From Garcia nutans (lineage: Eukaryota; Streptophyta; Magnoliopsida; Malpighiales; Euphorbiaceae), in the NCBI GenBank assembly GCA_947685225.1, contig CANTUV010000035.1:4843501-4907500 (forward strand): a stretch of 64,000 nt of DNA, read 5' to 3'. The position numbers and the translations under genes were made by a program. The notes below the pieces were generated by a model that did no database searches, had not been told where the DNA came from, and was given only the letters and a program-made list of their open reading frames with translations. Positions 48,385-61,873 of this stretch are shown in pieces (position 1 is the first letter of the stretch; each line of letters starts with the position of its first letter).

Positions 48385-48840
48385 TTTTTTTCAGAATAGG
48401 TATTTTATTAATATTAGGAAATATCTTTCCTTAACAACAAAGATAGCATATGAGGGTGGGAAGAGACCCAGTCATCCTTCAGAGTACCTTTAACAACGGC
48501 TGCAGCTAACCAATCGGCTACCCTATTACAAGATCTTGGAGTATAAGAAAAGGACCAATCTCCAAAAAGAGATTTGAAAGCTAAAATATTACAAATCAAA
48601 GGTTCTATTTCCCATGGCCAATCAGTTGAGCCATTGATAGAGTTAATCAAAATTTGGCTATCAGATTCAAAGACACAGTGTGTGAAGCCCTTTTCCTTAG
48701 CAATGGAAATAGCACAAAGAAGGGCATAAGCTTCATTCAACAAAGGAGAACCTGAATTGATAATAAAAGTTAACGCCTTCGCCGGCTTTTGAACAATTTT
48801 CTTGCCAACTCCGACCTCGTTTCTCTACAAGACAGATCGT

Positions 48841-49493
48841 CCAGTACCAGATTCTATCACTCCTAGCTGAGTAGTTGACAGAGTCCGATTTCGTCACCTA
48901 CAATATGAGTGATACTTTCTAATATATTGTATTTCATGTATTGTATTTAATATGTGTATATATTATTAATAATAATATTATGCATTAATCACAACCTAAA
49001 AATTCAGCATTTGCTTGTGTTTGCACAATTATGTGATGATTATGATATGTGATTGCTAGATAAAATTTGGGATGATATGAGAACCATATAGGATGTGATT
49101 TGATTGTGAAATAAATATGTTATAATGATTCGGTAATGAGTTTAGGACTGGCATGACAACCGGGCCATTCTACGCTCAGCAATGCTTGTTATTCGAGCAG
49201 CGCTGTGTGGCTTAAGCAGTGACGGCATACCCTATATGTATTAGATTTTAAGAGACCACTTTGAAAGAAGAGAGCTAGATAGGGAGATCAACTCTCCAAT
49301 TTCAGGTTTAGAGTGGTTCCCGTGGACTAAATTTCATCATTGGATGATTATTTGATGATTTTGTGTTGACATGATGCATGAGCATATTTTTAATAATGTT
49401 AGTATAATAACTAGGTTAGGCCACCATCTGAGTATATTAGGTTATATCAGATATCTAATTTAGACTCCTTACGTTATCCTTTTTCATACCCCA
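48841..49493. mobile_element. Unidentified insert between RT and RNase H of the LINE
   Basis: LINE similarity stops at about 49493 after the RT end (FCWG) and resumes at about 48840 in RNase H. The 650 bases between are not LINE-like and resemble an LTR in composition, with a GC-richer patch at 49150-49230. I found no terminal CA/TG pair or duplication I trust. Confidence 0.3.
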
Positions 49494-52400
49494 ACAAAAT
49501 GAGTTCATCATCTTTTACAGCACATCACAAACTGATATAGGGATATGAAAAACAAACAAGCAGTAAGAAGAAAGGGGTTGAGCAATAGTCTTCAAAAGAA
49601 TTTCTTTTCCAACTCTAGAAAGGAACTGATTTTTCCAATTGTTAATTCTGCAAAACAACCGCTCCTTTAGAAAAGCAAATATCTGACACTTTGTACGCCC
49701 CAACAGTGATAGGAGACCCAAATATTTGCCCTGATCCATAGGTTGCAAGACCCCAAGAATATTCTAATATTGTAACCTATCTAGAGTCTACATTAGAACT
49801 GAAGAATATACTTGACTTCTGAAAATTTATCGCCTGCCCTAATGCTCTCTCATATGTATACAATATGTCTTTTATCTTCATACATTCAAAATTAAAAGCC
49901 TTAAAGAATAAATGACTGACACTAAGGCACCTATTATTTAGCTTACATCTATAGATATCTCCTCTTGATTCTGCTCGTTTTAGCAACAATGAAAGCCCTT
50001 TAGCACATACAAGAAATAGATAAGATGACAAATGATCCTCCTATCCCAGACCCCTCTTAGGAATGATAGGACCTGCCATTTCATTTAACAAAAGCTTATA
50101 CATGATTGTTGTAACATAAAGCATAATAAGCATACTTAACATCATATTTTCTAAGAACTGCCACTCAACTCAATCATAAGCTTTAGATATATCTATTTTA
50201 AGCACAACACCACCCTTCTTCCCTCTTATGTTAGTCCTCAAGTAATCTATTATCTCAAATGCAACAAGAACATTGTCAATGATAAGTCTATCAGGGATAA
50301 ATGTTGACTAAGTTTCTAAAATAATATTTGGCAAAATCAACTTGAGCTTATTACCTAACACCTTCACCGCAATTTTATAAATTACATAACATAGAGTAAT
50401 AAGTCTTAAGTCCTTCATTAATTCTGGGTTATCTTTTTTAAGAATTAAAACAATTATGGCATTATTCAAATAGTCTAGAAAAAAACCACTTTCCAACCAT
50501 GCTTGACAATTAGGAATATGATCATGTCCTACCGTACACCAAAACTATTGATAGAAAGCCGGATTCAATTCATCAGGTTTAGGAGCTTTATCCTAATACA
50601 TTTGATCAACAACCAGTTTAAACTCCTCTGTTGTAAAAGGCTAAAGAGAATTTTCATTATATGAGTTAAACACCTATACATCCATCAAAGAAGTCACAGG
50701 TCCCTATTCACCCAATGAAGCAGAAAAAACTAAAGTAAAATAATTATGAATAAGCGAGCTCATACCTTCCAAGTCTGTAAACTCATTACCCAAGTCATCT
50801 CGCAACATGTAAATCGATTTGAACCTTTTATGATCAGAAGCAAACTAATGACGAAGCAAATGAGCCTTAGAGCACTGCTTCTAATAAATTTCTTCAAAAT
50901 TTAATGCAAGATTGAGCTCATACGAAATACTCAAGTAAGCCTCTACTATAATCCCCGCCTCCCTTGCTTGGCTTAACTTCCATTTTAAATCCTTGACCCA
51001 CTGCCTCAAATTTCCACACAAAGACTAATTCAGCAATACCATAGAACAGTTCTGAATTTTATCATATGATGACTCCATTCTGCCCTCTAACCAACTACCC
51101 TTATCAACCTTACCAACCTCTAGATAAAGAAGCCAGCCACTCTTGAATCTAAACCACCTTTGATTACCAAGATGTCTATCAATTATCAGCTTCAATTGTA
51201 TGGGTGAATGATTATTGACTGACAAAATTAAATTAACCAAGCTCGCCCTTGTAAAAAAAAAATCTAACCATGGTAGCGTTACAAGGGCTCTATTAAGACG
51301 TTACATAATTAACTAACTAGAGCTCCTACCCTTCTCCCAAGTAAATGGGAACCCTTGAAGTGGTAAGTCTACAAGAGAACAATTATCTACAGTAGCCCAA
51401 AACCCATTGACCAAATTTAAAGATGGTGGATTGCCTCCAAATTTATCCTCACAAGCCAATAAGTCATTAAAGTCCCCAATACATACCTACAGTAACTGTG
51501 GTTGATTGGCTAAAGAATGAAGAAACTCCCAAGACTCTTAACAGCGAGTTCTTTCAAGGAAGCCATAAATTCCATAAATTCCCCATTTAAACCTATTAAC
51601 CTATTATACTATAAGGTCTATATGATCATTCGAAAAACTTAAAACTGAAGCTAAAAACTCAGCAGCCAATCTTCCACTCTGACAAGCAAACATTGAATTT
51701 CCTCAATCCTACTTAAACTAACCAAAGTCTCCATCAAAATAAAAAAAACATGGCTTGTGAATTTTTACAAGCTCTTTAAGAGCCAACACTGCCTGAGGGT
51801 TGCCAAGCCCTCCACAGTTCCAACTTATAATACTCATTGAGGTCGGCGGGACCTCTCCTCAGGTCCGACTAATATCGAATGTGGTAGGTCACAACTCTCA
51901 TCAACATGTTTCACACAACTACCTCCAGCCTTCTTAACGAATTCATCTTCTTCAAGTATGCGTTTAAGTGGCTCATCAAGCTTCATGGTATCATCATCTC
52001 CATGCAATACTATTCGCTCACATAACTGCAGACCAAGTCCCACCTTAAGAATTTGGCCCTCGTGAATGTCTATAAACTCAACACCTCCCTCAGTTATTGG
52101 TACACATGAACAATTTGAAATTCCTTCTGAGTTTGAGATAGCATTTTAACATTTAAGACTATTATTGGAGCCTAGATTAGGATAACCACCATTTGAAATT
52201 CGAATCCCAGTCATATCACAAATCTATGGATTTGTTGATGTCCTTCTACCATTCCTCGCCGAAGCACACAAACTTGCAAATCTCCGCTCCACCTGAACTT
52301 TGACACCATACAGAACCACCTTGCAGTGCATATCAGAATGATACATCAACCTGCAAACTTAACAATACATCGGCAATATTTCACATTTAAATAGGGCAAT

Positions 52401-52956
52401 AAAAGTCGACTCATCTGTTGTCCCCATTAGCTTACCCCTTTTAAGAGGCCACAAAACATTTACAAAATTCTAATTTGCATATAAGCCCGAAATGAGCTGC
52501 CTTTCATACCTTTATCATACTCGAGAAATTGCCAGATGAAATTCCCAAACAGTCTCACATTACTGTCTGACAAATAGCCAGATGGAAGACCATGAATCTA
52601 CACCCAAAAACTAGCACGAGAAAACTCCATTTTGACCGACACCTGATGAATTAAGGATTAACAAGCTATTGTTGAGTGACTTCAACTCAAAATACATTAA
52701 TAACCAAAGGTAAAAAATGAGAACAAGAAAAACTTAGAATCCAACTCTCTTGTATAAACACCCCGTCTTGGCTACCAAACCAAAGACAATATATCTTGCA
52801 TGGCTTCAAAGTTAATTGACTTCTGTTGCAAAAACTTTCCCACCAAGCACAAATCATAATTAATATGATCCTCACCAACCCCATCTGCAACAGCTTCAAG
52901 TTCCTAAATTCATCCTCATCCAAAGACAAATTTGTCACACTCTACTCCATTCACAC

Positions 52957-53452
52957 TGTTGGGTTTTTGCCCCCAAACTTTCTAAGTAAGAGTAATAAAG
53001 ATAATAACCAAAAATAATAAATAGACAAAAAAAATTATAGTGGTTCACCCGGTCAATTAGAACTAACAGGTTATATCCACTGTGGTTACTGACTTTCACT
53101 ATGAAGAGGAAAAATTCTCAATTACAATAGCACACAAGTGTTTTACTTACACTTACTCTTAAGGAAATGCAAGAAAAATTAAAGAAACACACAAAAAAAA
53201 TTCTATTAAATTTTTCTTCATTTCTCTATTTTTCTCTCCTCTTACTACAACTCTCCTTTTTTTTTGTTATGTAATTCTCATTTTCTCTCCATGATCATTG
53301 TCATTTATAGGCAATCAAATGTTAAATTTTTCAACATTTGTTAGGCAACCTAATTTTTGGTACAAATTAACAAAATTAGGCAACCTAATTCTTGGTTCAA
53401 GTTCAACAAAATTAGGCAACCTAATTTTAGATTGTCTCCACAAATTTTAACA
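52957..53452 (-). repeat. 3' LTR of the nested copia element
   Basis: 496 bases. The outer part is rich in repeats of the phrase TTAGGCAACCTAATT (three or four copies), also present in the other LTR. Confidence 0.9.
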
Positions 53453-53549
53453 ATCTCCCACTTGGAGACAATTCAACCATCATGTTGCAAAGAACATTCC
53501 ATATGCTTTTTAAGCACTGAAATTCATCAATAACCACCATCTCCATATT

Positions 53550-56500
53550 TTAGTTTTGGAGACCAGCTGAAGCTATATAAAGCCTCAGCTTTCCAAGTGA
53601 TACAACTTTAGTGAACATATCAGTTGGATTCTCGCTTCCAACGATCTTTTGTAGTTTCAATGCTCCATCGTCTAAAAGAGATCGTATGAAATGGTACCTT
53701 AAACGAATGTGCTTGGTTCTTGAATGAAAAGCAGGATTTTTTGCCAAGTGAATAGCACTCTGACTATCACTGTGCAAAATACTATCAACTTGCACTTTGT
53801 CCAATTCTTTCAAGAAACCACTTAACCATATCATCTACTTTCCGGCATCTGTAATAGCCACATACTCTGCTTCTGTTGTTGAAAGAGCAACTATATTCTG
53901 TAACTTAGATGCCCAGCTAACAGCAGTACCACTTACAGTAAATACATAACTTGTGGTACTTTTGCTAGTGTCTCTGTCACCACCAAAGTCTACATCAACA
54001 TAAACATACAGCTCCGCACTACTGCTACCAAAACATAAGGCCATATCAGTAGTGCCTCGAAGATACCTCAAAATTCACTTCACCGCTTTTCAATGTTTCT
54101 TGCCTGGATTGCTCATATATCGTCTCACAACTTCCACTGCATGAGCAATATCAGGTCTAGTACATACCATAGCATACATCAAACTCCCAATAATTGAAGC
54201 ATAAGGCACCTTCTTCATGTATTCCTTCTCTTGTTCATTTTTAGGTGAAAGCATTTTGGACAACTTAAAATGAGTCGCCAAAGGTGTGCTAACTGGTTTG
54301 GCATCTTGCATATTGAATCTCTTCAACACCTTTTTGACATACTCATCTTGTGAGAGTTTCAGAGTACCTCGCTCTTTGTCCATAATAATCCTCATTCCAA
54401 GGATTTGTTTGGCTTCACCTAAATCTTTCATAGAGAACTTGTTTGACAATTGTTTCTTTAATTCTTTAATCTCACTTAAATCAACCCCAGCAACCAACAT
54501 ATCATCTACATAAAGTAAAAGAATGATATAGAAATTTTCAAACCTCTTGTAGTAATTACAGTGGTCAGCATGGCATATGGTGTAGCCATTCTCGCACATG
54601 AAAGAATCAAACTTCTTGTACCACTGTCTCGGGGTCTGTTTCAAGCCATAAAGGCTTCTATTCAGTTTGCACACCAAGTCCTCCTTTCCGTGTGCTATAA
54701 AACCTTCTGGCTGCTTCATGTAGATGTCCTCCTTTAAATCCCCATGAAGGAAAGCAGTTTTGACGTCTAACTGCTCCAAATAAAGATTCTCAACCGCTAC
54801 CAAGCTAAGCACCAACCGGATTGTAATGAGTTTCACAACCGGTGAAAATATCTTTTTATAGTCTATGCCTTCCTTTTGTTGAAAACCTTTTATCACCAAT
54901 CTTGCTTTGTACCTTTTGCTACCATCTCCTTCATCTTTGATTTTGTAAACCCATTTGTTATGTAGTGCCCTTTTACCCAGAGGTAAATTCACCAAACACC
55001 ATGTTTAATTGATTATGAGATAATCATTTCATCTTGCATAGCAGACTTCCACTTGACAGATTCTTCATGATTCACTGCCTCATCATAACACTCAGGTTCA
55101 CCGCAATTAGTCAATAATAAATATTTCAAGGATGGTGAGTACCTTTCTGGTGTACTTGGCCCAACTTTCAGAATAGAAACTGGTTCTTCAAATTTGGTAA
55201 CTTCAAGAGCATCTTGTGAAGTTCCAACTTCCAACCTTTTCTGATTTTTGTTGGTCACTTTATCATCGCCAAGATCATCTAGACTAGCAAACTGTTTGTC
55301 TTTTGTAGGACTTATAATTTCTGGGACTGCTACTACCCTGTTATTGTAAAGTAACTTCTCATTAAAAATGACATTCTTGCTTCGAATAAACTTCTTATTC
55401 TCTTCATCCCAAAATCTGTAGCCAAATTCATCACCACCGTAGCCAATGAAAATATATTTTTGGGACTTGGGATCAAGTTTACTCCTTGCATCAGACTCAA
55501 TGTGAACATATGCCACACAACCAAATACTCTCAAATGTGATAGATCTATCTTCTTGCCACTCCATTCTTCTTCCGGTAGTAGCTCTCCCAGTGGAACCGA
55601 AGGTGCACGATTAATTAAATAAGCAGCAGTATTAATCGCATCGGCCCACATCATGTTTGATAAACCTGCATGTATCCGCATACTTCTTGCTCGCTCATTC
55701 AGAGTTCTGTTCATACGCTCGGCCACTCCATTTTGTTGTAGAGTTTCGGGAATAGTCTTCTCCATCCTAATCTCATTATGTGCACAATATTCGAGAAATT
55801 CTTTATTCGTGTACTCTCCTCCATTGTCTGATCTCAGATATTTAATCTTCAAGTCTGTCTCATTCTCAACCAAAGCTTTCCATTTCTTAAAGGTATTATA
55901 GACATCAGATTTATTTTTTAGAAAATAAACCCATACTTTTCTTGTGGCATCATCAATGAATGTTACATGATATTTGGAACCTCCAGGAGATTGAACTGGT
56001 GAATGTCCCCACACATCAGTATGAAGCAGCTCCAACTTAGTAGTCTTTGGAGCTCTGCCAGATTTTAAGAAACTAACAATCTTTTATTTCCCAAAGATAC
56101 AATCTTCACAAAGCTCAATCTTTACTGATTTCACACCATGTAGCTTGCCTTTTGATTGTAAAACCTTCATCCCCTTCTCACTGATGTGCCCAAGCCGATG
56201 TTGCCAAAGATTAGCATCATCAACCTCAACAGTAGCTACTAAGCATTTGGAATTTACGATCGTATTGAGAGTTCCTGACATCTTCCCATGAGTTAAAATC
56301 AAGTCTCCTTTAGTAACTTTCCAATAGTAATTTGAGAATTCAGTCACACAACCTTCTCTGTCCAATTGACCCACAGAGATTAAATTTTGTGCTAAACCTA
56401 GAACATGTCTTACTTCATGCAACTTCCACATATTGCAATTGGGTAAATCAATTCGGACTTCACCCTTACCCACAATATCAAGAGCCTCATCATCAGCAAG

Positions 56501-57418
56501 ATGGACCTTGCCAAAGTTACCAGATACATAATTCTTCATGATATTTCGATTTGAAGTTGAATGAAATGATGCTCCAGAATCTATCACCCAAAATTCTAGA
56601 GGATTATGTGCACTTAAGATCAAAGCATCACTATCAATCTCTTGTGTTGCATTGGCTCTACCATCTTCATTTTTCAAAGCCCGACAATCCTTTTTCAAGT
56701 GTCCTGGCTTCCCGCAGTGCCAACATTCATCTGCCCATTTTTTGGTTTTAGACTTGCTTTGATCTCTCCTTTTGGATTTGGATCTTCTGTGGTTGTTGAA
56801 AGTTCTTCCTCTATTTTTGATGTTGAGAGCGGAGCCGGTGTGAAGTTCTCCAGCATTTCTCCTTCTTGACTCTTCACTAAGGAGGGTGTCACGTACCTCC
56901 TTATATATAAGATCATTTTTCCCGCTGGAGTTACAAATTGAATTTACTGTAGTATCCCAATCATTAGGCATAGAAGTTAACAAAACCAAACACTTTAAGT
57001 GTTCCTCAAATGTGATCCAAACGGATTGTAGCTTATCAATGATTTCATTTACCAACACCACATGTTGATTCACTGAGCATCCCTTTGACATCTTCAAGGT
57101 GAAAAGTTGCCTTAACAAATGAATTTATTAGACAACACTCGATTTTTCATACATGTCTGATAGAGTACTCATAAGCTCGGCTGTTGTTGTCTCATTCATG
57201 ACATGTGCACTCACACTTTTAGCAAGTGTAAGTCAGACCAACCCTAAAGCTTTTTTTTCAAGCTTCTCCCATTCTGATCGACTCATGTCTATTGGAACCA
57301 CTCCTTCCAAAGGTACTTCTAGCTCCCTTGTATACAAATAATCAGTAATTTGCATTCTCTAATGATGGAAATCGGTCTCATCAAATTTGTCAACATCTTT
57401 GGCACTATCTCCACCCAT
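53550..57418 (-). pseudogene. gag-pol: copia gag-pol, many nonsense codons
   Basis: The gag ATG is at 57418, about 65 bases after the primer-binding site. In order: gag with the zinc knuckle CWHCGKPGHLKKDC (near 56730-56690), protease WVIDSGASFH, integrase (HTDVWG, RSDNGGEY), reverse transcriptase YVDDM (near 54500) and RNase H (to 53550). In-frame stops lie near 57360 (Trp to TAG), 57234 (Arg to TGA), 56085 (Gln to TAA), 54090 and 54075 (Trp to TGA, twice) and 53833. A frameshift lies between integrase and RT near 55013. Most stops fit C-to-T or G-to-A change, as expected for a long-methylated element. It cannot make a working polyprotein. Confidence 0.92.
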
Positions 57419-57481
57419 TGCTCCCACTTAACACGGATCTCCAATGACTTGCTGATGAATAAAATCACTATTGAGTGAATA

Positions 57482-57493
57482 GCTCTGATACCA
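57482..57493 (-). other. Primer-binding site of the nested copia element
   Basis: On the minus strand TGGTATCAGAGC, complementary to initiator Met tRNA, three bases from the 5' LTR. Confidence 0.9.
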
Positions 57494-57495
57494 GT

Positions 57496-57992
57496 TGTTG
57501 GGTTTTTGCCTCCAAACTTTCTAAGTAAGAGCAATAAAAATAATGACCAAAAATAATAAATAGACAAAAAAAATTATAGTGGTTCACCCGGTCAATTAGG
57601 CCTAACATGTTACATCCACTATGGTTACTGATTTTCGCTATGAAGATGAAAAATTCTCAATTACAAGAGCACACAAGTGTTTTACTCACACTTACTCTTA
57701 AAGAAATACAAGAAAAATTAAAGAAACACACAAAGAAAAATTCTATTAAAATTCTTTCTTTCTCTATTTTTCTCTCCTCTTATTATAACTCTCCTTTTTT
57801 TAGGTTATGTAATTTTTATTTTTCTCTCCATGATCATTGTCATTTATAGGCAATCAAATGTTAAATTTTTCAATATTTATTAGGCAACCTAATTTTTGGT
57901 ACAAATTTAATAAAATTAGGCAACCTAATTTTTGGTTCAAGTTCAACAAAATTAGACAATCTAATTTTAGATTTTCTCCATAAATTTTAACA
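57496..57992 (-). repeat. 5' LTR of the nested copia element
   Basis: 497 bases, TG...CA ends, about 7-8% different from the 3' LTR, mostly transitions. Confidence 0.9.
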
Positions 57993-58090
57993 CACAACCG
58001 AACACAAAACTCTAAAAAAATAAGAACTTGCAAGACGCAAGAGACAAAAACTTACACAAAGCTATAAGAGAGCTAGTAACTTCGAAAGTC

Positions 58091-59565
58091 TAATTAAATT
58101 TTTATTTTTTATTAATAAAAAATACTTACACATAAATAAAAAAATATCTAATTTTTTTAATTTAATAAATAAAAAATTTAATCGACATAGAGAATATGAG
58201 GAATTTTAATTTAATAAATAAATAAATTTAATTAGCATAAAAATTATATTTTAATTTATCAAAAATAAATAAAGATAATAATTTTTAATAATTTTATCAT
58301 TTAATAAATGAAAAATTAAAGTGAGATATATTATAATACATTTTCTCTGACTCAAATTGATATATTGATTTTTTTATATTTTAAATTATAATTTATTTAT
58401 TATTTTAATAAATTAATTAGCATGTCAAATCTTTATTATTTTCATATTGAATCTTATTTATTAAATATATATAATGTGCTAAAGTAAGAATATAATAAAT
58501 ATATATATATAAATTTATATTTTTAATAAAAAATAATTAATTTTTTAATAATTATAAAATGAAATTAAAGTGGACCAATTAATTTGAAACCATAAGTAAT
58601 TATAAATTTATAAACAGATTTGTGATTAAGCTGATTGATCAACTTAATGTCTTACTGATTTTATGTCAAAACTCATTATTACAAGCATACTTATCTTGTA
58701 TTCTCAAGATAAAATATCCATTAATGATATTATCTTATTATTATTTTTTAAAAGTCTTTTTTTTGAGGTATTATTTTTTAAAAGTCTTACTATCAAACAA
58801 AATTGATCAAAACTTAAATAATAACACCATTTAAATAATTAGATTTATGTGGTGGGAGTTATTCAACAATTAAAGAGTGAGAAAATATCTAATTCATGAT
58901 CTGTCTGGGACAGTATACACACACACACGCTAAAGTTGAGTTGCATGCTTACCATTTACTTTATTTTCTTTTACATTTTTAAATAGTATATAATTATAAA
59001 TATTTAAAAAATAATTAAAATTAATATTAAGAAATTAATATGATATTTAAAATAAAAATTGAAGAGTTTTCTTTATATAATAACATTATTTGAACAAATT
59101 AAGTAAAGAAAAAAAGTAAAAAATAATATATATATATATATATAATAAGTAAGATAGTATATACTATTTTTAATTTATTTTAATATAATTATTTTCATTA
59201 TATTTTCTCATAATTTTTTCATTAAATATTTTGTGATTGATAATTCAAATTTTTATATTAATATATAAGGATAAAAAATATTAATAGGAGATCGGTATAA
59301 AAATAGATTATAATAATTATTATTATTATTTCTACAAAACATTCAATAACTTTACATTTATTTTTTAATTTATAGTGATATATTTTTTTATTTAAATAAT
59401 ATTAAAATTTTATGGGATGAATTTTATTAATTTTGTAATCCTACTCAGTTTCACTCCAAAAGAATGATTTAAAAAAATTATCAAAAATATTTTTTAATAA
59501 CAAATTGTGTTTGACCGAATTTACGTACTATTTTAAAGTCTTTAATATTAAAAAGGCTTAATACA
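58091..59565. other. AT-rich intergenic sequence upstream of the MITE
   Basis: No gene seen. It contains (TA)n and (CA)n short runs near 59128 and 58917. The stretch 59270-59530 resembles 34260-34560 downstream of copy B. Confidence 0.45.
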
Positions 59566-60566
59566 TATAATGCCCCTTGAACTTGACACATTTGATCATT
59601 TCTCCTCATCTCTTATATTATTCGAGTAATTATTTTTTTCCTCAAACTTAATTTTTTCATAATAAATTGACCCTTAAACTTAGTTTTTTCATAAAAAATT
59701 GACCTTTAATCACTAAAGTTTGTATCTCATTTTCAGGGGCCGCGTGAAATTGATTAAAATAGTATATTTATATTGTAAAATATCAAAAATATCCTCTAAT
59801 AATTTAAATTTTTTTTGACATATATAGTAAAATTATAATAATGACCTTAAATCATTAATAAAATTTTTGCGGAATTTCAAAATAATAATTTAAACACAAA
59901 TTAAATTTCAGTAATCGACGCTGAAAAATAATAATTTTTTGCTTAGAATTTAATTCAAAATTTGTATTTTGAATCAAAATTTTTATCTAAAAATTTCAAA
60001 AGAAGAAGAAGAAGACGACGAAGAAGATTTAGAAGACGAAGTAGAAGACAAAGACAAAGAAGAAGAAGAAGATGATGATGATGATGATGAAGAAGATGGA
60101 GAAAAAGAAATTTTTTTTTTTGAAGATTTGAAACTTCTAGTTTTTTTTCAAAAAATTATGTATGTTTCTTAAGAAAATAGATAAAATTTGAGAAGAAGAA
60201 GAAGAAGATCTAAAATTTTTGACGATTTAAAAAATTTATTTGACGATATGAAATTTTTAATTTTTTTTAAGAATTTCTGTTTATTTTTTAAGAAAATAGA
60301 CAGATTTAAGAATAAGAAGAAAAAGAAAAATAGACAAATAAAAAATTTTAATTTTTTGTCAAAAATTACTGTTCACTGACAGGAATTAGAGAGTGAACGA
60401 TTAAAATTTTTAATTTTAAGGTCTTTGTAACTCAAGTGCCATTAAAAAATTAAATATTTTAAATTAGGGGTCAATTTGTTATTAAAAAAACTAAGTTTGA
60501 AGAAAAAAATAGTTACTCGAATAATATGAGAGTAAAATGACCAAATTTACTAAATTTGAAAGGCAT
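59566..60566. mobile_element. MITE-like element with long inverted ends and a GAA-rich core
   Basis: The left end (GGCTTAATACATATAATGCC, then CTTATATTATTCGAGTAA) is mirrored by the right end (TTACTCGAATAATATGAGAG ... GGCATGC). Similarity of the arms runs for about 100-150 bases. The core has GAA/GAT microsatellites at 59998-60100 and 60190-60215. It is related in its terminal phrase to the elements at 16790-17495. Confidence 0.65.
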
Positions 60567-60604
60567 GCTAATTAAAATTTTAAAAGTAGCGGTGTTTTTT
60601 TTCT

Positions 60605-61310
60605 TTTAAAACAAAAGTCAAACAAAACCCAAGAAGAAACTTATCAGCAAATTTGCCTGAGCCAGGCCACTCTAATCAAATCACCCTGCATCAAGTTAAG
60701 CAGCTTCCAATGAGGGTTGTTCAGAGAGACTAAATTGTACGGGTATTCCGATGCAGCTTGAGCAAACCAATCAGCACAACAATTATTTTCTCCGTATGTA
60801 TGATGAATTTTCGCTTGCCACGAGTTATGCAATAAATTTTTTTATAGCACATGGTAATTTCCTGGTTGAGTTGAGTGTGATCGTGGAGGATCCCCAACTA
60901 GATAATCACTTCTTTGCAGTCTAGTTCAAGAATGAGACTAGTACTGTCTATATAAATAAATACTCCACAGCTCAGTTAAAAATGAATCACCAATCCCTAC
61001 ATTATGCGTGAAATCAGCTACCCAATTGCCAAAACCATCTCTAAAAATATCTTCTGCACCTGCAATTCTATCAATACATTCACTAAGCCATTTGTATTTA
61101 GCTTAATCCATCCCACTTCGGGCCTTTTCCAGCCAATCAATTGTTTCTCCTTGTTGCATCTAGTGTGGCCAAGATCTAGAAAATTCTATGCTCTTGTGTT
61201 ATCCTGAATTTCTATGTCTATATACCCAATTTGTGCTGGCTTATTAAAGACGTGGGCATTTCTCCATCTCCACAACAACTAGGCGACCATAGAAAACATG
61301 CTTAACCATC
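60605..61310 (-). pseudogene. LINE 3' fragment with RNase H-like domain
   Basis: On the minus strand an RNase H-like C-terminus is readable (YGENNCCADWFAQAAS near 60740), preceded by broken parts of the same domain up to about 61300 (KWLSECIDRI, NWVADF). Stops and shifts are frequent. No RT is present, so it is a 5'-truncated copy. It is diverged from the LINE at 48385. Confidence 0.7.
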
Positions 61311-61873
61311 TAAAAGTTGTTTTTAATTAGGTGTTTTTCAATTAGAAGTTATTTCTCTCTTGCTCATGATCTTTTCTTTTTCCATTTTTTGGGAGGGAGA
61401 ATAATCATATTGTTAAACCTCCTCTAAAGTTAAATTTATTGTTTTAGACATTGATCTATCGTTTGTTTGGATTTTATTTTTTTCATTATGCTAATTATTA
61501 TTTATTACACGAGAAAGGAGTGTATTTCATTTTTTTAAGAAAAAAAAAATTAATTACAAAATGCATGCATCATTACATAAAATTATCTTTAAACTTTAAT
61601 TTTTGAAATCAAATAATCTTAAGCATATTATACGATTGAGTAGTACATTGTCATTAAAGATTAAGAAAATTAAATTCTCAATGAGTGAGATGAGATAATA
61701 AAACTCTTTTTTTAATTAATCAGAACTCTCCAAGTCAAAGCCTAGGTATTAAAAAAAATAGATTCTAAATTTATCACAGATTTTTATTTTATATAATAAG
61801 TAGTACTATTCTAGTAAAATTACAGTCATATATAAAAAATCTTTTAAAGCAATATAATACATATATACGATTT
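61311..61873. other. 3' flank of P450 copy D
   Basis: AT-rich, no gene. It matches parts of 34600-35640 downstream of copy B and has the empty site for the hAT-like MITE at 61508-61525. Confidence 0.55.

Larger units (their letters stand above)
52957..57992 (-). mobile_element. Older Ty1-copia element (Tnt1-like), nested in the LINE
   Basis: 5,036 bp with LTRs at 57496-57992 (5') and 52957-53452 (3'), both starting TGTTGGG and ending AACA. The primer-binding site complement GCTCTGATACCA is at 57482-57493 and the polypurine tract is just right of the 3' LTR (53453-53466). The flanks CACAC (52952-52956) and CACAA (57993-57997) look like a 5-bp duplication with one change. The LTRs differ at roughly 7-8% of positions, far more than in the element at 8081, so it is several times older. 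Confidence 0.93.
48385..58090 (-). pseudogene. Degenerate LINE (L1-type), interrupted twice
   Basis: On the minus strand the element starts near 58090, is interrupted by a copia element (52957-57992), and continues to a short poly(A) at about 48385. ORF1 traces at 52950-52690 carry a DUF4283-like region (DLCLVGKF in a shifted frame). ORF2 starts at 51837 with MSIISWNCGGLGNP, the endonuclease signature. Reverse transcriptase fragments lie around 50496-50308, 50031-49777 and 49748-49515. The RNase H-like domain is at 48840-48414 (ESDSQILINSINGS, NRVADWLA). All frames carry many stops and shifts. The region between RT and RNase H is replaced by unrelated sequence. It is the oldest element in this interval. 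Confidence 0.85.

Noticed and set aside
54286..57068. Plus-strand frames across the nested copia element
   Set aside because: Shadows of the minus-strand gag-pol.
59969..60379. Open frames encoding very acidic and lysine-rich peptides
   Set aside because: They are translations of GAA/GAT microsatellites within a MITE, with no start context or similarity.
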